Notes: generated by a model from the letters alone, not told the origin. A stretch of 64,000 bases of DNA from Methylotuvimicrobium sp018830325 (GCF_044788715.1 NZ_CP173170.1:2108001-2172000); one strand, 5' to 3'; positions 27,025-36,791 are shown, numbered from the stretch's first letter. A program made the numbers and translations.

Positions 27025-30000
27025 TTACTTCCCGAATGTTGCCGGCGATTTGGATTGGCGATTTTGTTCGACCAATATCGAAAACATCAATGGCGAAGAA
27101 GTGCCTTTGAGCTTTGCGATGTAGGTGGCAATGACAAAAGGGCCGGCTGTAAAAGTGACCCATTCGTCTTTTGCAGCCGATTGTAAGGTCAACGGGTGAT
27201 TTGCGCTTGCGCCTGCTTTTTTTAAGCATTCGATGGCTCCCCAGACGCGGGTTGCAGTTAGATCTAGGTTTTCTCCGAATTGTTCGACGGTCAACCGCGC
27301 CAATGCAAAGCGTTCTTTGCCGAGTAAGTCTTCCCATATGGTAATCGGCCGAACGGTAACGATTTCTAAATCGCAAGCGACTTGTGATTCGCTTGTAACC
27401 GCGAAAATCCAATCTTCAGCATGCGCTGCAGAAATCGTTCGGCCATCGACGGATTCGGGTTTTCCGTCGCTACGGCGCAAAATAATGGTTTTGTTACCCA
27501 AAGCCAATTGTATCGCAGTGTTAGTCGGTTCTTCGGTAATATGGTTGTCGTTGTGTAATAAGACGAAGTTCAATTCGTGTGATTTAACGATTGCAGAAAT
27601 CTTTCGCTGCAAATAAGGGGCAATTAAACCAACAGGCCAAGTTTCCCAATCGATGTTCGTAATTTCGCGTAAATGTAGGCCTTGCCACACTTCTTTCAAA
27701 CAACCCGCATGGTTTCGAATTTCGAGGTCGTAGCAAAATTCATCGTGTCGTTGCCACCGTTCTCGGGCTAGGACATATATCGGGCCGTCGACTTTCAAGT
27801 CTTTCGGTACCCAGCGTTCTAAAGCGGTGGGTAACACGATTGCATGCGGAATGCAGGCTTGAATCGCGTGGATGGCCGCATCTCGAGTACCGGGGTCGCC
27901 TATCAGTAAGGTTTGCGGCAAGAAGCGGGCAAACCAAGTTTCTTCTGAAAGGTCTGAGCCGATATCGGCGGTACATTGAAATGCGGAAAGCTGCCGATAG
28001 GCTTTCACTTGTCGAAAGCGCCCGTCTTGAAAAAATAAAGGGCCGTAAAGTTCGGCGTCCGGCTCAATGGCTATTTTATGTGAATTGGTTGAATTTTCTT
28101 GAGCTACTTCTTCGCGAATAGTATTCGGACAGGCATCGAATCTTAATATCGCATGGAAGTGATCGATTTGGAATGCGGTCTGGCTGAAGCGTAGAGCGAC
28201 CTCGATACTCTGGTCCTCTTTAACTAAAGCAACGGTGCGCAGCGTAACGACCTCTTTGGGAGGCACTACGATCGGTTGGGCAAAACGCAAGTCCTGGAAG
28301 GAAGGAGTTTCAGTCTGGCCAGTGACCGACCGGGCGGCTTGCACCATAGCTTCCATTCCGATGACAGCCGGAAAAATATGTTCGCCTTGGTAAACATGAT
28401 CGTTCAAATAAGGGTCGTTGTTTAATGAAATTTCAGAATCGGTTACTAGTTCGATTCCCGGATAAAATAGTCCGGGCTTTTCTATAAATCGAAGAAAAGG
28501 TAATTCATGGGTCGGCAGAATCGGTAAAGGCGGAGTAATGCCTAATCGACCGCTTATTACCACATTTGAACTCGGCAACTCCAAATCCAGCAACCGGTTC
28601 AACCATTCGATGCCTTGTTCAGGCGATATCGGGCTAATCCCTTCACGTAATAAAGCGTCGATACGGCCCAAGCGCTCACCCATTCCGACGCCCGACCATA
28701 TAGACCATTCGAGAGAAAGGCAACGACAAGCAGGGTTACGCTCTTTGAACGAATCGGTTTCATGACTCAGCCAAGCATTCGCCAATGCATAATCGGCTTC
28801 GCCACGCATTCCGACGCGGCCAATAATCGAGCTGAAGTTAATCAATAGCTTGAGTTTGCCGGAGTCGACCGAGGCTAATAGATGATTAAGGCCGTCGATT
28901 TTTGGAGACAACGTGCGCTTTAGATTTTCGATATTCAAATCGCGGATCAATCTAGGTTCATTGACGCCTGCGCCATGTAAAATAGCGGTAATAGGGCCGA
29001 ATTCGGATTGTGCTTCCTTTACGGCGTTCTGGATATTGTCCGCATCGCAGACATCGACGGCATAATAGCGAAATGCGATGTTGGTCTTACTGAAACGTAT
29101 CAGGTTTTCAGCTAACATGGTATCGTTTTCCGGTAATGCACGTCCCAAGAGTATCAGGCGTAGATCATGCGCGCGGGCTAACGAAAAGGCGCATTCGGCG
29201 GCGATACCTTTACCGCCGCCACTGACTAACAACACATCGCCAGATGTTAATAAGGAATTTCCGCTATCGTTGACAAGAGTGGTAATTAAACGCAAAACCC
29301 GTTCCGATCGTTGCCCTGTACTATCGTAAATCGCCTCACGAAAGCCCTCGGCAGCAAACGTTTCGGTTATAATCCAAGATAGCGCCTCTTGGCGATAGGG
29401 CGTATCGATAACACTAACGCATAGTCCATCGGCTTCTTCAAACAAGGTTCTTGCAAATGCCGAGGCAAAACCGTTGTGCTGAACCAGAATGAAAGACCTT
29501 GGCTTTCCGTCTTGTTCCAACGCGGCTTGTGAGGCATCCAGCAGTAATCGATCATATCCGGAGTCTGGAGTAGGAGGGAGGCATAGCAAGACGCCCGTGC
29601 CTCCGATCGATTCGAGCCGCTCTAATAAAGGAGTGACCAGTATATGATCTTTAGGAGCAAATACACGCCAAGATGAAGGCTGTTGTCTTTGATGGTAATT
29701 AGAAGAGGGCTTAGCTGGTTTTAATTCGCAGGGGCGCTGTTCGATAGTGAAGGCTCTTACCCAATTTTCTAATCCTTGAGGCGCTTTATGTCGTTCGAGA
29801 TCGGCGTCATTATTCACGGTGCGAATCGATTCCAAAAATCGGGCGGCTTGGCCAACTGTGGCGTGTGCGTATTCCGTCGGTGCTAGCGAAACCGGTAGAT
29901 TCAGTTTTCGTGCGGCCTCGGCCATAATTTGTCCGATGCTGATCGAGTTCAAATGCAAATCCCTCAATAAATGATGCTGCTCTTGAATTTCCGAAGCGGG

Positions 30001-32853
30001 CAGTTCAACTTTTTGAGCCAGTATTTGACGCAGTAACTGTAAAGCGTCGGGCTGTTCGGAGGCTTTCGGTAAAGCCTCATCCCGCCGATCATGGATAAGG
30101 ACTTCAGTGTTCATTTTCGGTGTCGAGTCGTTTAAACGGTTTTCGATAGTATCCGTTGGTGCTGCCTCGCAAGGGTTGGATAAAAACGACAAGGGTCGTA
30201 ACGGTTCGAAAAATCGTGTAAATCGATCAGCGAACAAGCCTCGAGTTTTGATTGGCTGCCCAAGCGCGTAAGCCGCGCCGATTGCCATGAGCAGCCCTTG
30301 CAAAGACGGACCCGAGGAATCGAGCGCCACGATAGGCGTAGTGTGGTCGGTGTTAAGTAAGCCGCTGAGTATTTGTCCGGGGCCGACTTCCAGACAAAGA
30401 TCGCAATGCGGTAGAAGTTGGGCGAGCGCTTCGGTGAAACGAACCGGAGAAGTTAATTGCTCCCCAAGATGTTTTGGAAAATGAATGTCCGATAAAAAAT
30501 CGCCGGTTACGGTCGATACAATGGGCCGGATAAGCGAATGAAAAATTTCGGATTCCAGAGACCGGGTCAATTGCTCGGCGGCAATCGTCATCGAAGGCGA
30601 ATGAAATGCATGTGTAATCGGTAACAGGGTAAATGCAATATCTTGCGCTTTAGCGAGTGTCATCACACGGCGAATGGTATCGGTATCGCCGGCTATCACG
30701 CATTGGTGACTGCTGTTAAAACCGCCAACGACCACACCGGGTTCTTGGGCAATTAGCGCTTGTGTGATGGCTTCATTGGCGCCTATGACCGCCATTGCCC
30801 CGTCCGATTGTCTATCGGCTGACATGATCTCGCCACGCCGGCGGACGATACGCATTAAAGCCTGTTCGTCCAAAGCGCCGGCCCAGTGCAGGGCGGTCAA
30901 TTCGCCCAAGCTGTGACCGACTGCTATTTGCGCTTCGATACCGACGGCGTCAAGTAAGCGCAAGCCCGCGATTTCGGCGAGCGCGATCGCCGGTTGCGCA
31001 TGACCGGTATCTTGGGGGTCACCGATTAGCGGCGATTCTTGGTCATGATATAAATTGCCGATTTCGTTAAAGCGTTTGCCCATCGCGCCGCCTGTGAACC
31101 GTACCGGCGACGCTTGGCCGGGAAATAAAAAGGCGATGCGGGGGGCGGTTTTTCCACTGCCTAAAAATACGCCGGTTTCGGTATCGAATCCGGAGCTTTT
31201 TTCCTCGTCAAGCCAACCCTGCAAGATTTCTATGTTTTCTTCCAGTTGTTTCGGAGTTGCCGCGACGACAGCGGCGCGACAGAAGGAAGGCTTGACCGCG
31301 TTTGCCAGCGCGGCGGCCAAATCGCTCAATTCGGCGTAAGAAAGGGAAGCCGCTAATTCCCGTAAGTGTTTGATCGATACGATCAACTCGGCTGGGGTTT
31401 CGGCGCTGAGCAGAAACAACTCACAGTCTTGTCGGCTGTGACATAGTGACGTTTCACGCGATGTTACGCTTTTTCGGCGAACCGCCGAAGCACTTTCCAA
31501 TGCAACATGGACATTGATACCGCCAAATCCGAAAGAACTGACGCCAGCTCTTAACGGCTCTCCTTCAGGCCAAGGAAGACCGGTTTCCAAGAGCTGTAGA
31601 TTTCCTTGTTCAAAGATTCGATGCGGCTGATCAACACCCGTAGCGGGCGGTAAAATTTGGCTATGTAGAGCCATCAGCGCTTTGATCAGACCGGCCATAC
31701 CGGCCGCCGCTTTGGTATGGCCGATGTTGGCCTTGATCGAACCGATCGTTGCGGGTGTTCGATTGCCTGCCAGTAATTCCGACAACGCAGCGAGTTCGAC
31801 TTCATCGCCGACCGCCGTGCCGGTGCCGTGACCTTCAAACAAAGGCACGGTGTCGATTCCATAGCCGGCTCGTCGGTAAGCGCGCTGCATCGCGAGTTGC
31901 TGGCCCATGATTTCAGGTCGGGTTATCCCGCCGCTTCCGTCCGATGATATTCCCCAGCCGCGAATGAAGCCGTTACAACGAAGCCCCCTGCCCAAGGCTT
32001 CATCGTGCCGCATTAGCAAAGCGAAACCACAGCCTTCGCCCGGTAAAAATCCGCGGGGATTGCGGTCATAAACCCGCATGCCGTCCCGGGATAGCGCACC
32101 AACCCGCGAAAATCCGATCAATTCGAAAGGATCAAGGCTCAAGTCGACACCGCCGACCAATACCGCATCCAAATCGCCCGATTGCAGCGAGGTGCAAGCC
32201 TGTGCAACCGCAAGCAACGACGAGCTGCAAGCGCCGTCAACGGTAAATCCGCCGCCCTGGAAATTGAAAAAGTTGCAGATTCGCCCCGCTATCGTGTTGG
32301 CGAGGCCGCCCGCCAAGGTTTCCTCGCCGACCGGTTCGAAAGGCGCTTTATAGTGCTGCTCCATGTGCCGCAAGAATTCGCGTCGTTTGTCGTTGTTCCA
32401 ACCTTCGGCGGCCAAGCGTTCGTTTAGCACTCTTTGAACATAGGGCCAGCGCAAACGCATCAAAGCCGCCCGCGAGAATTCCCCTGCTAGCGTATTCCCG
32501 ACAATGACGCCGGTGCTTTCTTTCGGTAAGCCGATACCATTCGGCAGGCCGGCATCTTCGAGCGCGCGAGCGGCAATATCGAGTGCCAGCCAATGCGTCA
32601 TATCGGTACTGCGAAAAGTCGAACCGGCAATGCGGAACTTTTGCCGGTCGAATGAATAACCCTCGAGTACGGCCGCCTCTTTGACGTATATCGAGTCTGA
32701 ATACTCCGTTTTGTGCTCTAAATAGTCCTGCAGGTTGAGCCGTTCGGACGGCAAACGCCTAAACGCGAGGCGTTGGGCTAATACATTTTCCCACAGCGCT
32801 TGCGGCGAGTCGGCATCGGGGTAACGGCATGCAATTCCGACAATCGCAATCAT
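27025..32853 (-). CDS. Iterative enediyne polyketide synthase (PKSE): KS-AT-ACP-KR-DH-PPTase
   Basis: 1942 residues from the ATG at 32853, which overlaps the E5 stop (ATGA); an earlier in-frame Met would lie inside E5. Domains in order: KS (about 1-455) with Cys209 in VDGACSS, His342 in EGHGTGT and His379 in NIGHT; AT (about 570-870) with Ser648 in GHSLGE; ACP (about 935-1010) with phosphopantetheine Ser970 in DLHLNSIS; KR (about 1205-1440) with VSGGGKGIA, Ser1341/1342 and Tyr1355; DH (about 1475-1735) with His1486 in LNDHV; and a C-terminal phosphopantetheinyl transferase region with CDLE (near 1827) and WGAIECLKKAG (near 1871). Length and order match SgcE/CalE8-type PKSEs (about 1900-1950 residues). 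The VDLSLDPFELIGF segment of the KS is characteristic. All domains look intact. Confidence 0.95.
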   Translation of the reverse strand: MIAIVGIACRYPDADSPQALWENVLAQRLAFRRLPSERLNLQDYLEHKTEYSDSIYVKEAAVLEGYSFDRQKFRIAGSTFRSTDMTHWLALDIAARALEDAGLPNGIGLPKESTGVIVGNTLAGEFSRAALMRLRWPYVQRVLNERLAAEGWNNDKRREFLRHMEQHYKAPFEPVGEETLAGGLANTIAGRICNFFNFQGGGFTVDGACSSSLLAVAQACTSLQSGDLDAVLVGGVDLSLDPFELIGFSRVGALSRDGMRVYDRNPRGFLPGEGCGFALLMRHDEALGRGLRCNGFIRGWGISSDGSGGITRPEIMGQQLAMQRAYRRAGYGIDTVPLFEGHGTGTAVGDEVELAALSELLAGNRTPATIGSIKANIGHTKAAAGMAGLIKALMALHSQILPPATGVDQPHRIFEQGNLQLLETGLPWPEGEPLRAGVSSFGFGGINVHVALESASAVRRKSVTSRETSLCHSRQDCELFLLSAETPAELIVSIKHLRELAASLSYAELSDLAAALANAVKPSFCRAAVVAATPKQLEENIEILQGWLDEEKSSGFDTETGVFLGSGKTAPRIAFLFPGQASPVRFTGGAMGKRFNEIGNLYHDQESPLIGDPQDTGHAQPAIALAEIAGLRLLDAVGIEAQIAVGHSLGELTALHWAGALDEQALMRIVRRRGEIMSADRQSDGAMAVIGANEAITQALIAQEPGVVVGGFNSSHQCVIAGDTDTIRRVMTLAKAQDIAFTLLPITHAFHSPSMTIAAEQLTRSLESEIFHSLIRPIVSTVTGDFLSDIHFPKHLGEQLTSPVRFTEALAQLLPHCDLCLEVGPGQILSGLLNTDHTTPIVALDSSGPSLQGLLMAIGAAYALGQPIKTRGLFADRFTRFFEPLRPLSFLSNPCEAAPTDTIENRLNDSTPKMNTEVLIHDRRDEALPKASEQPDALQLLRQILAQKVELPASEIQEQHHLLRDLHLNSISIGQIMAEAARKLNLPVSLAPTEYAHATVGQAARFLESIRTVNNDADLERHKAPQGLENWVRAFTIEQRPCELKPAKPSSNYHQRQQPSSWRVFAPKDHILVTPLLERLESIGGTGVLLCLPPTPDSGYDRLLLDASQAALEQDGKPRSFILVQHNGFASAFARTLFEEADGLCVSVIDTPYRQEALSWIITETFAAEGFREAIYDSTGQRSERVLRLITTLVNDSGNSLLTSGDVLLVSGGGKGIAAECAFSLARAHDLRLILLGRALPENDTMLAENLIRFSKTNIAFRYYAVDVCDADNIQNAVKEAQSEFGPITAILHGAGVNEPRLIRDLNIENLKRTLSPKIDGLNHLLASVDSGKLKLLINFSSIIGRVGMRGEADYALANAWLSHETDSFKERNPACRCLSLEWSIWSGVGMGERLGRIDALLREGISPISPEQGIEWLNRLLDLELPSSNVVISGRLGITPPLPILPTHELPFLRFIEKPGLFYPGIELVTDSEISLNNDPYLNDHVYQGEHIFPAVIGMEAMVQAARSVTGQTETPSFQDLRFAQPIVVPPKEVVTLRTVALVKEDQSIEVALRFSQTAFQIDHFHAILRFDACPNTIREEVAQENSTNSHKIAIEPDAELYGPLFFQDGRFRQVKAYRQLSAFQCTADIGSDLSEETWFARFLPQTLLIGDPGTRDAAIHAIQACIPHAIVLPTALERWVPKDLKVDGPIYVLARERWQRHDEFCYDLEIRNHAGCLKEVWQGLHLREITNIDWETWPVGLIAPYLQRKISAIVKSHELNFVLLHNDNHITEEPTNTAIQLALGNKTIILRRSDGKPESVDGRTISAAHAEDWIFAVTSESQVACDLEIVTVRPITIWEDLLGKERFALARLTVEQFGENLDLTATRVWGAIECLKKAGASANHPLTLQSAAKDEWVTFTAGPFVIATYIAKLKGTSSPLMFSILVEQNRQSKSPATFGK

Positions 32854-33791
32854 TTTCCGGCACTCTCGGCAAATTGCGCATTCTGGAACAGTCGTTGGCG
32901 GTGTGCGATCAGATATAGTCCGGCTCCTCGGCAAGCGCAAACGACAAATAATGCGATAAACAATCCGAACACGATATTTTCAATCAGCAACAGTGCATAA
33001 ACGGAGGCGACGGCCAGGCCGAAAATGACTTGGCGTAATGGATTCAGAGGCGTCGTGGCCGGGTCCGGAATCATATACAGTGTGAATAGAATGAACGCAG
33101 CGCTGGTCATGGGAATCAGAGGTACGATCCAAGGAATATCGAAATACCAACTACGCAGTAAGGCTTGCAGCAAAAAACCGCCGATCCAGGCGATGCATAA
33201 CGGTAGACGACCGGTAAAATAAGCATGAACAATAATACCGCTGATTAAAATGAACCCCGGAATAATCCAATGCCAAAGGCCGGTGACGTTTTCGGTAAAT
33301 TGATAGGGCGGAGCGAGGCCGATCCATGGAAATAGCAGCAAGGTTACCGTAATGCCGAAATTCGAAGGGTTGAAAATATGCTGCGAGCCTTGACCGACCG
33401 GCGCTCTGAAAATGACTTTCGATGCGATCGATAAGGCCGAAGCAAAAATCATCGGCCAAAGCAGTTCATTCGGATAAATCAGCATACCGACAGCAAGCCC
33501 CGGTATTAGGGCTGGCAGCAGAAAGATAAATCGTTCCGATAAGTTGTTTCCGTATCGCGGCGCACGTCGTGTCGAACGGCTATCCACCCACTCCAAGAGC
33601 CAATGCGTGAAACACGCGCTCGCCACGGCGACGATCGGTTGCAGACCGGATTGCTCGAATCCGAGCACGGTATGTCCAAGAATCGTCCAAAGCGTAATGA
33701 GAGCGGCAAAATAGCCTAATGCGAACAGGCGTAACTTAGGACTGCCTTTTGGATAAAAAAAACGGGTCGTAATTGTTTCGTTAATATTCAT
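32850..33791 (-). CDS. unbU: Enediyne cassette membrane protein E5 (UnbU family)
   Basis: About 313 residues from the ATG at 33791, which overlaps the unbV stop (ATGA). It has about eight hydrophobic segments. The middle motif GSQHIFNPSNFGITVTLLLFPW and a late PDPATTPLNPLRQVIFG segment resemble the NqrB/RnfD membrane subunits, so a redox or flavin-linked membrane function is conceivable. Together with E3 and E4, E5 belongs to the gene set conserved in essentially all known enediyne clusters; its precise biochemical step is not settled to my knowledge. It is translationally coupled on both sides. Confidence 0.9.
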   Translation of the reverse strand: MNINETITTRFFYPKGSPKLRLFALGYFAALITLWTILGHTVLGFEQSGLQPIVAVASACFTHWLLEWVDSRSTRRAPRYGNNLSERFIFLLPALIPGLAVGMLIYPNELLWPMIFASALSIASKVIFRAPVGQGSQHIFNPSNFGITVTLLLFPWIGLAPPYQFTENVTGLWHWIIPGFILISGIIVHAYFTGRLPLCIAWIGGFLLQALLRSWYFDIPWIVPLIPMTSAAFILFTLYMIPDPATTPLNPLRQVIFGLAVASVYALLLIENIVFGLFIALFVVCACRGAGLYLIAHRQRLFQNAQFAESAGK

Positions 33792-35743
33792 AAATTTTCC
33801 GCCTCTGCTTCGCCGAGTATGACAGTGTGCCACCCCGTTTTTAGGTCGAGCGTCTTACGGTGCAAACTGCCGGCTTGTCCGCGCCAACGCAGTTCAACCT
33901 CCAAGGGAGCATTACCGGACAACTTGCCGAGCCCGAAATGGAGATCAGGGCTCCGTTGACCGGAATGGCCGTTTCCGCCGTCGACTTGGGCGACTAATTT
34001 TTTTCCGTTAGGTAAATAGACGGTTGCTTGGGCTCCGATCGCCGGATAAGCGGCAATGTCATGATCCGGATGTCCCTCAATCATTCTAGTATTTGCCGAA
34101 TCGCCGGCGATTCGAAGGTGTAAGCCGATAAAATTGCCGCAGTCGGGACATTCGTTGCGAAAGAAATACGATCTTTCCCATTGATTGGCTACGACAAAAT
34201 CCAAGTCTCCGTCTCCATCGACATCGGCCACGGCAATGCCGCGACTGACCATCGGATCGTCCAGTTCAAGTTCCGATGCTAAATTGAAGAAACGACCGTC
34301 CTCGGCGCGCACAAAAAAACCGTTGGCTTCATGGCCACTTAAATCGTCGCCGGGTTTGAAAGATGGCCAATGCCGGGGATTGCTCATCATACGGTCGTTT
34401 CCGGTGCCTAACGCTTGCAATTTTGCCCAGCGAGGCGTTTCTCCCTTGACGAAACCGGTCGCGACCAGTGCTTCCGGATGGCCGTTGTTATCGAGGTCGG
34501 CCAGACGCGTATCCCAACCCCAACCGGCTCTGGAAAGGCCGAGCTGTTCACTGGCTTGAAAATAGGGCGCAACGCCATCGCGCATGCGTTCCGGCTCGCC
34601 GGTGCTCAACCATAATAAATTGCTCTCTTGCAAAGCCCATTCGCTGGTAATATTGCTGACGAATAAATCCAATAGGCCATCGCCGTTGAGATCTCCGAAA
34701 TCGACGCCCATGCCTTTAAAGGAATCCTGACCCAGCACGAACGATTTCGGCGTGGCGAGGCTCGCTTTGCCGCGCAATTCGGCCCAACTTAGGCTGCCCG
34801 GAGTCGAACGGTTGTGCAGTAAGCGGTCCGGGCCGAAGTCATGCCCTAAATAGAGTTCCGGCAACAAGTCGCCATCCAAGTCGGCCGCGCCGACCGCCAA
34901 AGCCCAGCCGTGCTCGGTCGCCGGATCGAGCACGCCGGTTACGGCCCGATAACGGACCGTGGGTTGCTCGCCTCTTTCGGCGCCGTCCCAAAGCAATAAG
35001 TGCGTTTTGCCGCCGCTGAATGAGCGCGACTTGGTGTCGTGCATCCGTTCGATGCCTGTGCCGCGCGCATCGAGAATTTGCGCGCCATCCGAAAAATAGT
35101 TACCGATAACCAAGTCGATATGGCCGTCGCCGTCCAAGTCGGCAAGCGTCGCGGCATTGGTAAACCAACGCGCGTTGCCGGGAAAGATATCCACCGGCTT
35201 AAAGTTTTTCGCGGCGAGGCCGGCGCTATTTCCACGCTGTAAAAATGCGACCGGCGTGCGGCCCCAGTAGTAGACGATGGCATCGAGTAAGCCATCCTCG
35301 TTGAGGTCGCCCAATAGACAGCCCATCGGCGCCATTGTCGAGGCATCGAATGCCACGGGCGCCGGATGCAACTCGAATGGCATATAACGTTCGCCGGTTT
35401 CCGGCACGGGCGCGATGATGACCGAATCGAAGCGCGGGTCGACATGGCAAAGATCGTTCGGCAAGCCGTCTCCGTCAAGGTCACCGAGCGCCACGCTCGC
35501 GCCGACCGATGAAATCCACGCGGAAATATGTTCCAAGCTTGGATGAACGTTTCTTACCGAGCGAGGGCTTTTTCCGGAGGGTTCCGGTAACGGCAAGCGG
35601 GTAAAGTCGAAGCGGCCTGCGATGGACTTTCGTTCCGAAGGGCTCAAGCTCGGCGGTTGCATAAAGCCGTAAAGAAGGCCGATCCAAACCAGCGCGACCA
35701 ACAGGGTCGCGCGGCGGCGTAGTAGCGGATAAACGCTATTCAT
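33788..35743 (-). CDS. unbV: Enediyne cassette protein E4 (UnbV; FG-GAP/VCBS repeats plus ASPIC domain)
   Basis: A 651-residue protein. A single hydrophobic segment (residues about 12-28) acts as signal or anchor. It is followed by repeated Ca-binding-type motifs (DLDGDGLPN, DLNEDGLLD, DLDGDGHID, DLDGDLLPE, DLNGDGLLD, DLDNNGHPE, DVDGDGDLD), a seven-bladed propeller signature. The C-terminal ASPIC/UnbV domain covers about residues 545-640 (IGAQATVYLPNGKKL, GGNGHSGQRSPDLHFGLG). It is probably outside the cytoplasmic membrane. UnbV is one of the conserved enediyne cassette products. The gene starts 38 bp after E3 and overlaps E5 by ATGA. Confidence 0.93.
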   Translation of the reverse strand: MNSVYPLLRRRATLLVALVWIGLLYGFMQPPSLSPSERKSIAGRFDFTRLPLPEPSGKSPRSVRNVHPSLEHISAWISSVGASVALGDLDGDGLPNDLCHVDPRFDSVIIAPVPETGERYMPFELHPAPVAFDASTMAPMGCLLGDLNEDGLLDAIVYYWGRTPVAFLQRGNSAGLAAKNFKPVDIFPGNARWFTNAATLADLDGDGHIDLVIGNYFSDGAQILDARGTGIERMHDTKSRSFSGGKTHLLLWDGAERGEQPTVRYRAVTGVLDPATEHGWALAVGAADLDGDLLPELYLGHDFGPDRLLHNRSTPGSLSWAELRGKASLATPKSFVLGQDSFKGMGVDFGDLNGDGLLDLFVSNITSEWALQESNLLWLSTGEPERMRDGVAPYFQASEQLGLSRAGWGWDTRLADLDNNGHPEALVATGFVKGETPRWAKLQALGTGNDRMMSNPRHWPSFKPGDDLSGHEANGFFVRAEDGRFFNLASELELDDPMVSRGIAVADVDGDGDLDFVVANQWERSYFFRNECPDCGNFIGLHLRIAGDSANTRMIEGHPDHDIAAYPAIGAQATVYLPNGKKLVAQVDGGNGHSGQRSPDLHFGLGKLSGNAPLEVELRWRGQAGSLHRKTLDLKTGWHTVILGEAEAENL

Positions 35744-35781
35744 AGTGCTGGTATCCTCTTAGTTGAGACTGCGATACAGGC

Positions 35782-36723
35782 TTAAATAAAGTGTTGCCGT
35801 ATCCGTTGCCGCCAATGTTCGTAAGCCGGCAGCGCGTTATCGGCAGGCGCTTTTCGCAAGGCATCGTCCGTTAATTGCGCGGCATGCTCGGCGCTTAAAT
35901 TGCAAAAGATGCGGCAGGCTAGCTCAGTATGTTCGGTCGGATTGCCGGCCCGTTGCCGGGCTTTGGCCGCAAATGCAGCGCCTTGAGCCAAATGCGCGGC
36001 AAAGTCCCCGGCCAAAATTTTCAGACGCTCTAAAACCTCCGGTTCGACGCCGCCGGCATAAGCGCCGGCCAAGCCGACACCGCTCCACAAGTCGCCCAAC
36101 CTATCCGGCGGAAAGTTTTGCAGCCCCGATACGATACGCTCGGGGTCGGCTCCCATGACGAACCACAGACTGCGTCCCAAACCTTGATCGAAAGCTCTCT
36201 TTTCATAGCCTTGCAGGCATGAAGGACACTGTTGACGGCCGATGCTGTCCGGCCAATGAAAATAACCTTCATGGAAGCCGTAACCATCCAGCACCAGCCA
36301 ACGGAGTAGGCTATCCATGCGCGAGGTCAGACGCGCAGGCGACACCGGCAAGCGGGCCAAAGCCCAACCGGCGCCGACATGCAACATATAGGCGTGATGC
36401 TGCGCGGGGCCGGTCAAAAATGCTTGAAAACGGCTCGGTTGCCAAGGGCAAAGGAAGTCTGAAATCACCAAGCCCATAGCGGCGCCTTCGAAGAAAAAAC
36501 CGCGCCATTCATTGTCGCCGATCGCGTTTAAATGCTCGGTAAGGCGCAACGGATCGTTATCGAGCAAGGCGGCATGATAACCATCGACAAAACTCTTGCC
36601 GATGTGGTCGATTCGAGCCTTAACCCGGTCGTCGCCGACCTTGAAGCCGCGCCGTTCGACTCGGGTTTCGGCATCCGAAATGCCGAACAACGCGCGCCGG
36701 CAGCGTCCGAAAAATGCAGTCAT
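35782..36723 (-). CDS. Enediyne cassette protein E3 (DUF1702)
   Basis: About 313 residues from the ATG at 36723 (MTAFFGRCRRALFGISDAETRVERRGF). A longer frame opening at 36792 begins inside the terminator hairpin of the upstream gene, so I reject it. The LFGISxxETxxxRRGF opening, GKSFVDGYHAAL, and the GFFFEGAAMGL and GYGFHEGYFHW segments are DUF1702 hallmarks. The protein appears soluble and helical. It is the first gene of the cassette. DUF1702 proteins occur almost only in enediyne clusters; the reaction is not established with certainty. No strong Shine-Dalgarno is visible, and only about 48 bp separate the start from the upstream terminator, so the promoter must lie there or within it. Confidence 0.88.
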   Translation of the reverse strand: MTAFFGRCRRALFGISDAETRVERRGFKVGDDRVKARIDHIGKSFVDGYHAALLDNDPLRLTEHLNAIGDNEWRGFFFEGAAMGLVISDFLCPWQPSRFQAFLTGPAQHHAYMLHVGAGWALARLPVSPARLTSRMDSLLRWLVLDGYGFHEGYFHWPDSIGRQQCPSCLQGYEKRAFDQGLGRSLWFVMGADPERIVSGLQNFPPDRLGDLWSGVGLAGAYAGGVEPEVLERLKILAGDFAAHLAQGAAFAAKARQRAGNPTEHTELACRIFCNLSAEHAAQLTDDALRKAPADNALPAYEHWRQRIRQHFI

Positions 36724-36770
36724 CGATACTTTATTTATTCCGTTAAAGCCAAAAAACGGCAAGGGCAAAA

Positions 36771-36791
36771 TGCGCCGAAGGGTTCGGCGCA
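36771..36791 (-). terminator. Intrinsic terminator after the PEP-CTERM gene
   Basis: Perfect 9-bp arms TGCGCCGAA / TTCGGCGCA with a 3-base loop, followed on the minus strand by a short T-rich tail (TTTTGCCC). It separates the PEP-CTERM gene from the enediyne cassette, so the cassette should have its own promoter. Confidence 0.7.

Noticed and set aside
27025..32853. PUFA synthase or heterocyst-glycolipid type PKS
   Set aside because: Single ACP, KS-AT-ACP-KR-DH-PPTase order, the VDLSLDPFELIGF segment and the E3/E4/E5/E10 neighbours fit PKSE instead.
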